The position numbers were made by a program, and so were the translations under genes. A stretch of DNA of 64,000 nt from Ochotona curzoniae (Eukaryota; Chordata; Mammalia; Lagomorpha; Ochotonidae), in the NCBI RefSeq assembly GCF_017591425.1, contig NW_024464918.1, positions 6,508,001-6,572,000 of the forward strand, in the 5' to 3' direction. Below are positions 33,945 through 44,167 of the stretch, piece after piece (the first letter of the stretch is position 1; each line of letters starts with the position of its first letter). Under the pieces are notes generated by a model, which did no database searches, had not been told where the DNA came from, and saw only the letters and a program-made list of their open reading frames with translations.

Positions 33945-33945
33945 T

Positions 33946-34312
33946 TGGGGCGGAAACCCAGAGCGAATGTGACGAAGTAGCAAGCTAATTCTCCACGTAT
34001 GGCACCGGCATCCAATATGGGCACTGGTTCGGATCCCAGGCTTCCTTGCTAACAGCCTGGGAAAGCAGCGGAAGTTGGCTCAAGTGGTTAGATTCCTTTA
34101 GCCATGTTGAAGATCCAGAAAAATATCCTGGCTCCCAATTTCAGACTAGTCTAGTACTGACCGTGGTCACCATTTGGGGAATGAACCAGCAAATGAAAGA
34201 TATCTCTCTCTCTTTCTCTCTGTCTCTCTGTATGTCTCTCTGTCTCTCTGTCTCTGTCTCTTTCCCTCTACCTCTGTAATTCTATCAACTAAAATAAATA
34301 CATATATTTTTT
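33946..34312 (+). mobile_element. CSINE with expanded pyrimidine tract
   Basis: Plus-strand copy. The usual 'tctctctgtctctcc' segment has grown into an ~80-bp TCTCTG-rich simple repeat at 34,200-34,280. The minus strand of this tract has no coding meaning. Confidence 0.85.
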
Positions 34313-35070
34313 TAAGAATCATGGTTGATTTTCATGGTTAAAATCATGGCCTCCTCTGGTTACCCTTCAATTAGTCATAGTCACTGGGGCCAAAGAGATG
34401 GAATGTGCTAATAACCAGCCCTTGTTGCATGTTGATGAGGATTTGGGAATGGGGACTGAGAGCAGGGGGTGGGTAATTTTTCCAAAGAAAGGAGAAAATT
34501 AAGACACATTCCCAAGCAGTGAGAAAGGACAGTGGGCAGGCAAAGGCCACAGTTACCTTCCAAACACTCACAGCCAAAGTCACGGCACCACGTGGTCTGA
34601 TGTGCCATGAGACTTGAATTTTTCCTATCCTGTCTGTAAGAGGAGATGGTTTCTGGGACTGCAATGAGAACTGAGAATGGTTTGGGTACAATTTTTTTTT
34701 CTTCTTTCTCATTTATTCTTTACTAAGCTCAGTAGCACTTACCCGGGCATCCTTCTGTTGAAAATGGAGGCAAAGAGACAGAAGCTGCACTGTGTGTCAA
34801 AAACCCTAGATTCCTTTGACCTATTGGGACCATAGAAAAACCCCCAGGCCCAAAAACACCTTAAGAGGAAAGGGAATTGGGGAGTTAGGGGAAATGGAGC
34901 ACAACTCAAGGGCACTGTTGCTTCCGAGTGATCCGTTTACATGACTGCCCCTAAAGGCTGGCTTCACTTTATACAAAACAGGAGCCTCAGGACATCATAG
35001 TATTTCTAACAACTCAAGTTCTAGTTTAAATGCACCGTGAAAATAATATAAGCAAAACTAGCTGCCATAT
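34313..35070. other. Unique DNA
   Basis: No gene or repeat recognised. The 113-codon minus-strand frame is unsupported. Confidence 0.4.
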
Positions 35071-35314
35071 TTTAAAAAGGCATTTAAATAGCAGGTTTAT
35101 AGAAATAGGAGAAGAGGCAAAGAGAATTTTCCATCCACTAGTTCACTTCCCAAATGACCACAACAGCCAGGACTGGAGTATATAGATAGGATCCTAAAGA
35201 TTCTTCCAGGTCTTCCATGTGGATTCAGAGGCCCAAGTACTTACAGGCATAACTCCTATTGGATGATAGCATTGCAGGTATAGGCTGAGTGTGCCATGCC
35301 ATAGCACCAGCCCC
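35071..35314 (-). mobile_element. CSINE, old, internal deletion
   Basis: Reverse copy: 'agcaggtttatagaaatagg', 'catccactagttcacttccc', 'aggtcttccatgtgg', ending 'gccatgccatagcaccagcc'. The 'caagcagggagctgg' block is missing. Confidence 0.78.
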
Positions 35315-35317
35315 AAT

Positions 35318-35485
35318 TGTCATTTATTAAGTGCCCTGTATTCACAGGTGTGTTTGAAGTAAGTAGTATTATCCCCATTTCACAGGTGTAAAACTGAGTG
35401 TCAGAACCTGCCCAGTGTCCCCAAGGCATTAAGTGGCAGGAGAAGGATTTGAAACCAGGTCTGTCCATTACCCAAGCCCCATGTG
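35318..35485 (-). repeat. MIR SINE, well preserved
   Basis: Antisense MIR in order: 'catttattaagtgccctgtat', 'attatccccatttcacaggt', 'cattaagtggcaggagaagg', 'tttgaaaccaggtctgtcc'. Confidence 0.88.
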
Positions 35486-35514
35486 TTTTGTATAAAAGTG
35501 GCATCAGAGAGTTC

Positions 35515-35680
35515 CCTCACTGTCCCGACTTCCCCTGCACACCTAGAAGCCTCAGAAGGAATCCTACCCTGCTGGCACATTGCTCTGGCACTTCCTGGCC
35601 TCCCACACTGTGGGAAATAAATGTCTATTGTTTAGGCCGCGTCACCCAGACGGTGGCATTTTGTTGCGACAGCTCAAGGC
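35515..35680 (+). mobile_element. MaLR (MLT1-like) LTR 3' end
   Basis: The diagnostic LTR end is readable: 'ctcccacactgtgggaaataaatgtctattgtttaggccgcgtcacccag', then 'ggtggcattttgttgcgaca'. This is a solo, partial, ancient LTR relic with no internal region. Confidence 0.72.
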
Positions 35681-36361
35681 AGGCATGCTCTAGGAAGAGG
35701 GAAGGGCGAACGCCAAGGCCCTGAAGGAGCTCCATGTTTGCAGAATGGCAAGCAGGTCAGTGAGTGAGCAAGAGAGAGCAAGTGACAAAACTGAGAGCCA
35801 GAGAGCCATGCTGGTCTTGTCCCCCAACAGAACCTGATGGCAGAATGGCAAGGGGAAGCCTCCACTCCGGATGCAAAATGCCATTGTCATAACAAACCAT
35901 TGACTTTTTCCTCAATATTTTTTAGAAAGCTGAGCCATTTTTGTGTCTCCGTAACACAATCTACAGGTATACCACATTCCTGTTATGTGAACCAAGCTTC
36001 CACTCAAATCAGATTGTTACACCCATGGGCCTCTTCTTAGGAAATTCTGCAACAGCTGTTGGGTAGAGAGCCCCTTCCACCTCGCTCCAGCATGACACAG
36101 TTAAGCCTATCAGAGCCCCAGCAGGGTAAAGGGTTCATATGCACTTCAGATCTGGCCATGCTTGTTGTTCTAAGCCAGCTGGATCTGCCGATCTGATCTG
36201 CAAAAATTACTACTGAGGGTCACTAAAGGGGCAGAGCTGGACTTGGCCAGAGGGGACAAGGCTATGCAGATCTTCAAATTCAAATTAGAATTAATGTTTG
36301 CTCATGTCCAAGGCCACCTGGTTTTGGAGGCAGAAGCCTAATCAGACATTGAGGATTTAGA
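35681..36361. other. Unique DNA
   Basis: No gene or repeat recognised. Confidence 0.4.
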
Positions 36362-36690
36362 GATGGGGCAGTATGGCTAATCTTCCACCTGCAGCATCAG
36401 CATCCCATGTGGTTGCCAGTTTGCGTCCTAGCTGCTCCACTTCTGATGCGGCTCCCTGCTTACGATCTGGGAAGGCAGCAGAGGATAGCTCAAGTGCTTG
36501 AGCTATTATTCATGCACCCTTGTGGGAGACCCAGAGGAGGTTCCTGGCTCCTGGCTCTTGGCTTCATGTCAGCTCAGCTCTGGTCATTGCAGTCATTGGG
36601 GGAGAGAACCAGTGGATGAAAAGCCTCTCTCTGTCTCTCCTTCTATTGCTGTCGAATCTGCCTTTCAAGCAAAAATAAATCTTTGCCAGG
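36362..36690 (+). mobile_element. CSINE, old
   Basis: Plus-strand copy from 'gatggggcagtatggctaat' through 'ggctccctgcttacgatctgg' to 'caagcaaaaataaatctttg'. Confidence 0.88.
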
Positions 36691-37117
36691 GGGAAGAGTC
36701 AGACAGATCGGGAAGTCAAGTGCCTAGGTAAGTGCCGGGATCTGCAGCTTTCAGGCATAAATGTCTGACCTTTCGTCTAATGCAGTGGTTTAAACTATGA
36801 GCAGTTTTGATCCCCAAAATTCCAGGGTACATTTAACAATGTTCATGAAGACACTTTTATCATTTCTGTTTATTTATTTTTACTTTTAATTTTTTTAGAG
36901 ACATTTTTGGTTCTTATAACCAAATGCAAGAGCTGGGATGGTGGCTAGTGACACTCCCATCTGGGACGCAGAGGCCAGGCTGCAGCTCACATCCACATGG
37001 ACCAGCTGTACACAGCAATGATGAGCTGCCTGAGGCAGGCTAACTCTACAAAGTCAGGAAGTTTGTTTTTTTTTTGTTTTGGTTGGGTTTTTTTTTTTTT
37101 TCAGCTCAAAGTTCTGA
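36691..37117. other. Mostly unique DNA with a possible SINE head
   Basis: 36,928-37,060 ('gagctgggatggtggctagt', 'catctgggacgcagaggcc') may be a very old CSINE head. Nothing else recognised. Confidence 0.35.
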
Positions 37118-37280
37118 TTCCTTAAGAAAAAAAAAAGTTTATTTTTACTGGAAAGTTAGATATACAGAGAGGAGAGTCAGAAAGGAAAATCTTCCATCTG
37201 CTGATTCATTCCCCAAGTGGCTGCAACGGCTGGAGCTGCACCAATTTAAAACCAGTAGCTTCTTCCAGGTTTCCCACACC
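37118..37280 (-). mobile_element. Half CSINE, left arm of a fold-back pair
   Basis: Reverse 3' half: 'tttttactggaaagttagat' through 'ggctggagctgcacc' to 'aggtttcccacacc'. It ends exactly where a plus-strand 3' half begins. Confidence 0.9.
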
Positions 37281-37435
37281 CGGAAGCTCCTGGCTCCCAA
37301 CTTTGAAGTTGCTCAGCTCTGACCATTGCAACCATTTGGGGAGTGAACCAGCAGATGGAAGATTTCCCCGACTCTCCTTTTCTCTCCTCTCCCTCTCTCC
37401 GTAACTTCATCCTTCAAAATAAGTAAAGCAAGAGT
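37281..37435 (+). mobile_element. Half CSINE, right arm of a fold-back pair
   Basis: Plus-strand 3' half from 'cggaagctcctggctcccaa' to 'ccttcaaaataagtaaagc'. The two halves are head to head with no spacer, making inverted arms of about 145-155 bp. Confidence 0.9.
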
Positions 37436-37439
37436 CTTT

Positions 37440-37913
37440 TTTAAAAAAAGATTTATTGGGCCCGGCGCCACCGCCGTTGCGCTCACTTGGCGAGTGAACC
37501 ATCGGATGGAAGATCTTCCTCTCTGTTTCTCCTCTCTGTATATCCGCCTTTCCAATAAAAAATAATAAAAATAAATCTTTAAAAAAATGTAAAAAAGGAT
37601 TTATTTTACTTAAAAGTCAGTGTTACAGAGAGGGAGAGACAGAGAGTGGAAGAGACATTTTCCATCTGCTGGTTCCCACCCCAAATGGCTACAATGCACG
37701 GGCCTGCATTAGCCCCAAGGCATGAGCAAGTATTTCTTCCTGACCTCCCTTATGGGTGCAGGAGCACAGGCACTTGGGCCATCTTCTGCTTTCCCAGGTA
37801 TATTAGCAGGCAACTGGATTGGAAGTGGAACAGACGGGACTCAAACAGGTGATCATTTGGGATGCCAATACTATATGTGGCATCTTAACTTGCTACCCCA
37901 TAATGCTGGCCTC
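37440..37913 (-). mobile_element. CSINE, old, interrupted near its tail
   Basis: Reverse copy. The tail complement ('aaaaaaagatttatt') is at 37,440-37,455 and again at 37,590-37,606 around a short nested SINE. The body runs to 'tgctaccccataatgctggcc'. Confidence 0.88.
37457..37587 (+). mobile_element. Young CSINE with ~200-bp internal deletion
   Basis: GGGCCCGGCG head joins directly to 'ccaccgccgttgcgctcact', followed by the complete 3' end and tail. The whole middle of the SINE (A-box to GCATAGCATCGG segment) is absent. CpGs are kept. AAAAAAGATTTATT-type repeats flank it as the likely duplication. Confidence 0.9.
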
Positions 37914-38604
37914 ACATCATATAGTCATCATACCAACTCCTCAAAAGAATATCCATTTCTCAGACTAGAAATATAGAGTCCCCCAAAAAGTGAGAACTTC
38001 AACCAGCTAGTAAGTGGTACAACATAGGAATTTGAATTTCATTCTGAGAGATTCTCACTAGATTATAAGCTTTATGAGGACAAGGACTTTATCAATCTTG
38101 TTCACCTCTATATCATCAGGACCCAGAAATTAACACCTAATGGAAGTTCAACAGAAATTTACTTCTGTGAATACAAGATGAGTAAATGAATGCATGAGTT
38201 TTGCCTCCAATCCCAGTCCAGTCTTACTTCACATAAGGCTCATGCAGAGTAGTAAAGGGACTTGTAACAACCCTCCAGGGTTCAAAGCAATCTTTGCTTG
38301 CTAGAAAAAGAATCTCTCCAGGGCCACTCAAGTTGAATTGAAGTTTATGATAAGAATGCAGAGGCACTGTAGAAACCAAGCAGAGACAGGACTTCCAGCC
38401 TGGAAAGTCACCAAGAATCAGAGTGATCGCCTGTTGCCTGTCCATTTTTGCTTCCTCCCCAGACAGATGGCTTTCTTCAACTCCTTGTTAACAGGGGCTA
38501 GCATAATGGCCTCAGCTCTATTTTAACTCTGGAAGTTGTGACTGGCCTCTCAGCTTATCTCTCCTTGGGGAACCAGATTAGCCTGTGATCTTTGCTTTCT
38601 CTTG
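37914..38604. other. Unique DNA with an L2-like end
   Basis: 38,040-38,165 resembles the conserved L2 3' segment ('agattataagctttatgaggacaaggactttatc', 'ttcacctctatatcatcagg'). The rest is unclassified. Confidence 0.5.
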
Positions 38605-38945
38605 GCTGTAACAGAATCGTTAAGATTGGGTGGTGGAGGAAGTACAGAAGATGGTTGTGACTCACAGTTCTGGAAGTTGGAAGAAAAGATTAGGCAACTG
38701 TTTCTAGAGAGGGCCTCATGCTTCATGCTGCGTGCAGGGGAAGGGCAGCAAAGCAGGCCTATGTGTACAGTGAAGGAAACTAAGAGAGGCCCCATCAGAG
38801 GAACCTGCTAGCAAAGGGAAATAACCCTGTGAGCTAATCCCTAATCACTTGTTAAAGGTCCCAGGTCCACTCAACACTGTTCTGCTGGGGACCAAATTTC
38901 AACAAGTTTCAGAGAGGACAAACTATAATGCAAGCATAGCAGTCT
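38605..38945 (-). mobile_element. MaLR (MLT1-like) LTR, antisense
   Basis: Complement of an MLT1-type LTR: 'gactcacagttctggaagttgg', 'gagagggcctcatgcttcat', 'gagctaatccctaatcactt', 'gaccaaatttcaacaagtttcagagaggacaaac'. No internal genes. Confidence 0.7.
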
Positions 38946-39011
38946 GTCAATATCCAAGTTATGCACTCCCAGAGAACTGATAATTAGTGTATCACAGGCT
39001 AGCCTTCAAAA

Positions 39012-39346
39012 AAGTTTTTTTTTTCTTTATTTTCATTGGAAAGTCAGATTTACAGAGAAAAGGAGAGACAAAGATCTTCCATCTGCTGGTTCACTCCCCA
39101 AGTGGCCACGAGGACTGAGCTGAGCTGAGCTGAGCTGAAATCAGGAGCCAGGAACCTCATCCAGGTCTCCCATTGTGGATGCAGGGTCCCAAGGCATTGG
39201 GCTGTCCCTCTACTGCTTTTCCAGACCTCTACTGCTTTTACAAGCTGGAAGGGAAGTAGAGCAGCCAGGATACGAACTGGCACCCATATAGGATCCCAGG
39301 GCATGCAAGGTGAGGACTTTAGCCACTAGGCCACCATGCAGGGTCC
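39012..39346 (-). mobile_element. CSINE
   Basis: Reverse copy from 'attttcattggaaagtcaga' to 'aggccaccatgcagggtcc', with a local (CTGAG)5 expansion at 39,114-39,137. GGCTAGCCTT-like sequence on both sides suggests a short target-site duplication. Confidence 0.93.
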
Positions 39347-39359
39347 CTAGCTAGCCTTT

Positions 39360-39560
39360 ATGAAGCCTCTGGCTGCTGTAAGGTAACTACTGCTTCGTGA
39401 GAGACCCTGAGTTAGAAGAGGCCAAAGAAGCCTTGTCAAGCCTGTGAGCCACAAGCAACAGTGATCACAGGATAGTTATTTTAAGCAACAAGATGGGGAT
39501 GTTTTGTTACATAGCATCAGAAAACTAGAACAGCTATTTGTGGGTATCAGAATGGATTAT
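39360..39560 (+). mobile_element. MaLR-type LTR 3' end
   Basis: 'agttattttaagcaacaagatggggatgttttgttacatagcatcagaaaac' corresponds to the MaLR end 'gttttaagccactaagttttgggatggtttgttatgcagc'. Partial and old. Confidence 0.55.
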
Positions 39561-39896
39561 TCCTGCAACAAAAACCTAACAGGTACCATTCACTCATCCT
39601 GAACAGCAGCAAGAAGCTGAGGGATCCCAAAGGACATGGTAGTGAAACCCAAAGAATCTTGCTGATTCCTTGCAAGGAAGTGAGATGGATGCTACTGGCA
39701 GCAGGAAGAAAAGGGAAGCCTCACGGATGTCTAAAAATAAAATACAAATGAGAAAAAGCAGCTGGAAAGAATTTTTTTGTTTGTTTTCAGGCAAAATTTA
39801 GAGGATATGTAAAAGAGAATTTTCTGGTTATTTAAATAAAAACTTACTCCTAGCCTCTCCAGAAGGCAAACTATTCTGTATAAGGCATGCCTTCCT
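39561..39896. other. Unique DNA
   Basis: No gene or repeat recognised. Confidence 0.4.
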
Positions 39897-40090
39897 GGAT
39901 CCAGCGCAGTGGCCTAGTGGCTAGAGTGCTCATTGCAGACACCTGGATCCCATATGGGCACCGGTTCTAATCGCAGAGGCTCAGCACTGGTCACTTGGGG
40001 AGTGACATCAGATCTTCTTTTCTGTCTCTCCTCCTCTCTGTATATCTGCCTTTCCAATAAAAATAAATAAATCTTCAAAAAAAAAAAAAG
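39897..40090 (+). mobile_element. CSINE with ~130-bp internal deletion
   Basis: The head through 'gggcaccggttctaatcgcag' joins to 'gctcagcactggtcacttgg', then the 3' end and a poly-A tail. The middle, including the 'ccagctccctgc' block, is missing. Confidence 0.92.
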
Positions 40091-40155
40091 ACATGTCTTC
40101 CCAAGAGAGTGGGTATTGAATATTTTGTTAGAAACGCAGAAAGTTTTTAAGAAGG

Positions 40156-40475
40156 CAGCTCATGTATGTGCCTTGTGGCTAAATCCTCACCTTGCACGTG
40201 CCAGGATCCCATATGGGCACTGGTTTCCGTCCTAGCTGTTGCAGTTCACTTCTAGCTCTTTGATTGTGGTCTGGAAAGCAGTCAAGGACGACCCAAAGCC
40301 TTGGGACCCTGCACCTATGTGGAACATTCAGAAGAGACTCCAGGATCCTGGCTTTGGATTAGCTCAGCTCCAGCCATTGGAGCCACTCAGGGAGTTAACC
40401 AGTGGATGAAAGATCTTTCTCTCTGTAGATCTGCTTCTCCAATTAAAAAAATAATGAATCTCTTTTTTAAAGGCA
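40156..40475 (+). mobile_element. CSINE
   Basis: Full-length plus-strand copy from 'gctcatgtatgtgccttgtg' to 'ccaattaaaaaaataatgaa'. Confidence 0.92.
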
Positions 40476-41237
40476 GCTGTTAATGCTTCCAAACAGGCAA
40501 AACTCTTGCAAACATTATAAGAGCATGCCTCTCATGGTCTCTTTATTAAAGAGCAGGATTCTTAGAGTCTTCTCAGCACCGCCCCCCTTGGCAGCTTCCA
40601 AAGAAACCTAAGCTATGACCAAAGAGACCTGAAGTCGTGGCGTTTTTCCCAGTGGAAGGAACCCCAGTAAGAATCATTTTAAAAAAAAACCCTCAAAGTG
40701 ATTTAGAATCAGCTTGGATGAAAAGAGGAGATGACACAGGTAGAAGAGTACTTTGGATTCCAGCACTTTTTGGGGTAAAAAGGCTGAGAAAAGAACTCAG
40801 GGGCAAACATAAACTCTGTTTCTTTTCTTTAAATGTATATATATATATATATTTTATTAATTACAATGCATTATGTGACACAGTTTCATAGGCTCTGGGA
40901 TTCCCCCAACCCCTCCCCGTACCCTCTCCCCATGGTGGATTCCTCCACCTTGATAACTCTGTTTCATGGAAAAAGAAGGTTCAATTCAGAATGTGGAGCC
41001 AAGAGCCCCCAAGGCAAAGCTGCTGGAAATGTTCCCTGATCGAGCAGCCAGCGTAGGTACCTGCCTATGTCTCAGAAAACAGACACAGATAGGAGCTCCT
41101 CTTCTCCCGTTTGAGTAGAGGTGTTTACTGCAGTTTCCCTGTTACCCATCCAACCATGATATGTAAGACATGGGGCAGGAGGGCAAGAATTTGGCTTCAT
41201 ATTCCTAGGTCTTGAGAGAAAAGAGAATCAATCACTG
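40476..41237. other. Unique DNA with an L1 3'-end fragment
   Basis: Apart from the L1 piece at 40,837-40,960 nothing is recognised. No gene supported. Confidence 0.45.
40837..40960 (-). mobile_element. Lagomorph LINE-1 3' end
   Basis: (TA)n, then 'attacaatgcattatgtgacacagtttcataggctctggg', then 'ttcccccaacccctccccgt'. This is the complement of the G-rich 3' end of lagomorph L1 with its A-rich tail. Confidence 0.8.
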
Positions 41238-41575
41238 GGGGCTGGGAGGATGGCTCAATTGGCTAATCCTCCATCTGCCAGTGCCAGCAACCCATTCAAG
41301 CACCAACTTGTGTCCCAGCTGCACCACCTCGCATCCAGTTCCCTGCTTATGGCCTGGGAAAACAGCAGAGGATTGCCCAAAGCCTTGAAATTGTGCACTA
41401 GGGTGACAGACCTTGTGCAAGCTCCTGATTCCTACCTTTGGATTGGCTCAGTTCTGGCAGTTGTGCCATTTAGAAAGTAAATCAACGGATGAAAGACTTG
41501 TCTTTCTGTCTCTCCTACTGTCTGTAAATCTGACTTTCCAATAAAAATAAATAAATCTTTTTATAAGAAACAAAC
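41238..41575 (+). mobile_element. CSINE
   Basis: Full-length plus-strand copy from 'ggggctgggaggatggctca' to 'ccaataaaaataaataaatc'. Confidence 0.92.
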
Positions 41576-41789
41576 AAAAAAAAAACAAATCATGCTTGCC
41601 CTAAAGAACTACATTCAGTTACCTCATCTGTCCCTGGAAATGATAAGATTATTATTAATGATATTAACACAAGTTCTTCCTACACACACAAGCCTGAACC
41701 TGATGGTGGAGATCTTTGGGGAAGGCTTGGTAAATGGATAGCTGCATTTTGCATGAAAAAGGAATACACACAATTGTTGGTTAGAGGCA

Positions 41790-42280
41790 GAAAGTGGTAC
41801 TTTAAAATATGATTGTCAAACTCCTTTCCATTCCTATCACTAGAAGGAGAGTCTGTGCCTGAGCCCCATCAAGGTTGGATCTCGGGTTCAGCAAACAACA
41901 GGAATGGCACCGTTCTGGTGTCTGAACCCAGGTTAACCTAGAGGCAGCTTCTTGGCATGGATCTCTGCTGTAGTGCTATCAGGAAACTTAGACCTCAGGG
42001 ACAGGACACGGCATGTGTTCTACCAGACCACCCTGTACGCCCCTCTCTGGGACCTGCATCATCAGGCGCCAGACATGAGCCTGGCAAAGCTTTCAAGAAG
42101 ATTCCAGCTCCAGCAAATGACTCCAACTACACAGAGATATTAAGTGAGGCTTAACTCGCGGAGTCCAGTCAAGCCAAAGACCATGAGAGAATCAAATAAT
42201 GTATTTTTAAGTCACTAAGCATTGAAGTGAATGACAGTACAACAGTTCACCATAACAGATATATGAGTAGATTATAACTG
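41790..42280 (+). mobile_element. MaLR (MLT1-like) LTR
   Basis: The 3' end is the clearest part: 'gagagaatcaaataatgtatttttaagtcactaagcattgaagtgaatgacag', equivalent to the MLT1 end with 'ttttaagccactaagtttt'. The upstream part is compatible but diverged. No internal genes. Confidence 0.55.
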
Positions 42281-42334
42281 TGCTTAACACACGCACACAA
42301 TGGCTATCTATGTGAAATGATGGATATGTTAATT

Positions 42335-42402
42335 TGCTTCACCAATGGGATGCCTATATTGAAGGAGGTAACTTGACCTGCTTTCCCATAATGCCAGTCC
42401 CT
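42335..42402 (-). mobile_element. CSINE head fragment
   Basis: 'ccaatgggatgcctatattg' and 'ttgacctgctttcccataatgccagtcc' are the complement of the SINE 5' end only. Confidence 0.65.
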
Positions 42403-42425
42403 ACAGTAGCATTTTATATTACCTA

Positions 42426-42552
42426 CAAGGCTTCTTCAAAAAATTTATGAAAAATGTATATTATGAAAAATTAAACATGGATTTTTTCAAAAAGGTTAGT
42501 ACAAAGATACTTATTTTTTAATTTCATTTTTCCACATTTTGAAGTAGCTTTG
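42426..42552. mobile_element. Mariner-type MITE (non-autonomous DNA transposon)
   Basis: About 127 bp flanked by TA on both sides (42,424-42,425 and 42,553-42,554). The ends form imperfect inverted repeats of ~28-31 bp: CAAGGCTTCTTCAAAA... against the complement CAAAGCTACTTCAAAA.... No coding capacity. Fits a Tc1/mariner-derived element. Confidence 0.65.
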
Positions 42553-42603
42553 TATTGTTTCATAACATCATACAGTGTATCTTAATGTTTACAATAAAAA
42601 TAA

Positions 42604-42935
42604 TTTTTTAAAAGATTTATTTATTTTTATTACAAAGTCAGATATACAGAGAGGAGGAGAAACAGAGAGGAAGATCTTCCGTCCGATGACTCACTCCCCA
42701 AGTGAGCGCAACGGCTGATGCTATGATGATCCAAAGCCAGGAGCCAGGAACTTCTTTCGGGTCTCCCACACGAGTGCAGGGTCCCAAAGAACTGGGCTGT
42801 CCTCGACTGCCTTCCCAGGCCACAAGCAGGGAGCTGGATGAGAAGTGGAGCTGCTGGGATTAGAACCGGCACCTATATGGGAGGCCGGCACGTTCAAGGC
42901 AAGGACTTTAGCCACTAGACCACACCACCGGGCCC
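42604..42935 (-). mobile_element. CSINE, fairly young
   Basis: Full-length reverse copy from 'tttttattacaaagtcagat' to 'ccacaccaccgggccc'. CAATAAAA-type sequence on both sides may be a short duplication. Confidence 0.95.
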
Positions 42936-42955
42936 AATAAAATTCATTTTAAAAA

Positions 42956-42970
42956 AATAAAAACAATTTA
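42956..42970. repeat. Candidate target-site duplication of the composite element
   Basis: AATAAAAACAATTTA here and AATAAAAACAATGTA at 47,126-47,140 (14 of 15 identical) bracket the G-rich element. The sequence is A-rich, so coincidence is possible. Confidence 0.55.
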
Positions 42971-43494
42971 GGTGGTAGGAGCTTCCTGACCCAAGCCAAG
43001 TTGGACTTAATGCTTGGGGCCCTAGCCACGGCCACCACTGCCATGCAGTGAGCAAGTCCTGGGCTTTTGGGCAACCAGTGGGCAAAGCCCAGCACCAATT
43101 GGCACTCTGGCCACCCAACAGTGAGCTCTGGGGTCTTAAGGGTGTGGAATTGCTGCCTAGGGACATCCATGGATAAGCCACTGTTGATGTAAGTGAGAAA
43201 TAAATCCTGAGGGACTCCCAACAACAGGGTCACCGTACTTGCAGGTAAGTGAGTAGGGCTTGTTATCACTGAACAATGTTGACCACCACACGCCAGACCA
43301 TACGAAAGCCAGAGCTAGAGACCTGTCTAGCAGGGCTACATCCTAGTATCTAACTGAGTGTCGGAATGGGGAGCAGGTCACATTAGGCAGGGCCATTACA
43401 CTAACCAGCACACGAGAGAACCAGGTCCAGGGGTAGGTTCTGTGAGGGATGTGTGGGCCCAACCCTGTGGAAATACAGTCACGCTGGTTAGTTC
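42971..43494 (+). mobile_element. Composite G-rich retroposon, 5' region
   Basis: Starts 'ggtggtaggagcttcctgac' right after the candidate duplication. It contains 'gagagaaccaggtccagggg' and 'aggttctgtgagggatgtgtggg', matched by diverged counterparts at about 61,585-61,630. No coding frame of note. It continues after the nested L1 at 44,183. Confidence 0.7.
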
Positions 43495-43509
43495 AAGAGT
43501 TGGAGTGGG
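43495..43509. repeat. Target-site duplication of the nested LINE-1
   Basis: AAGAGTTGGAGTGGG occurs at 43,495-43,509 and again at 44,168-44,182: a perfect 15-bp duplication bracketing the L1 segment. Removing one copy restores continuity of the host element. Confidence 0.97.
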
Positions 43510-44167
43510 CGCAAGAACATGGAAGGAAACTAAATGCCCATCAACAAAAGACCAGATGAAGAAACTGGTTCATCTACATTATGGAATACTACTCGACAAT
43601 TTAAAAAAATGAAATACATTACTGCATGGCCAAATGGGCCAAACTAAATAGCATTATGCTAAGGGAAATGAGCCAATCCCAAATAGTCAGATATCATATA
43701 TTTGCTCTAATATGAGATAATATGATATCAAATCTAGAGATGTTATATGAGAATCTTACTCTATGTCGCTTCATGCTTACTGTACCTTATGTAACAAGAA
43801 CTTATAATATGATTCGTTAGTCAACCATCCATGAGGCCAATTGTTTACAGTCACCCGAGATGGTCAATGTCCCCTTTATCACTGTTATTAGTACTGCCCA
43901 TAAACAATGAAGATCTAGTCCTCATTGTACCTACATTAGAGCCTTGGGATACAAGAATGGACGCACAATGAAGTGACAGCCTCCTACGTGGTTGGGAGAA
44001 ACTCCAGTGGAAACATGATGAACTTGGGAAAATTCATGAAAGACACACATTATGAACCTGGAGGGGAGAGCAGAAGGAAGGGGAAGGAACTTGGGGGAGG
44101 CAGAGAGGAGAACCCAGAAACAACTAAATTGTATCAAAAAACAAAAATAAATAAATAAATAAATAAA
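43510..44167 (+). mobile_element. 5'-truncated LINE-1 nested in the composite element
   Basis: The 3' end of L1: the ORF2 C-terminal segment with 'catctacattatggaatact' (the WHLYTMEYY-type region in other L1s), then a 3' UTR with 'aaggggaaggaacttggggg' and an (AAATA)n tail at 44,144-44,167. The clean tail and perfect duplication suggest recent insertion. A best guess at the currently or recently active pika L1 3' end. Confidence 0.95.
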
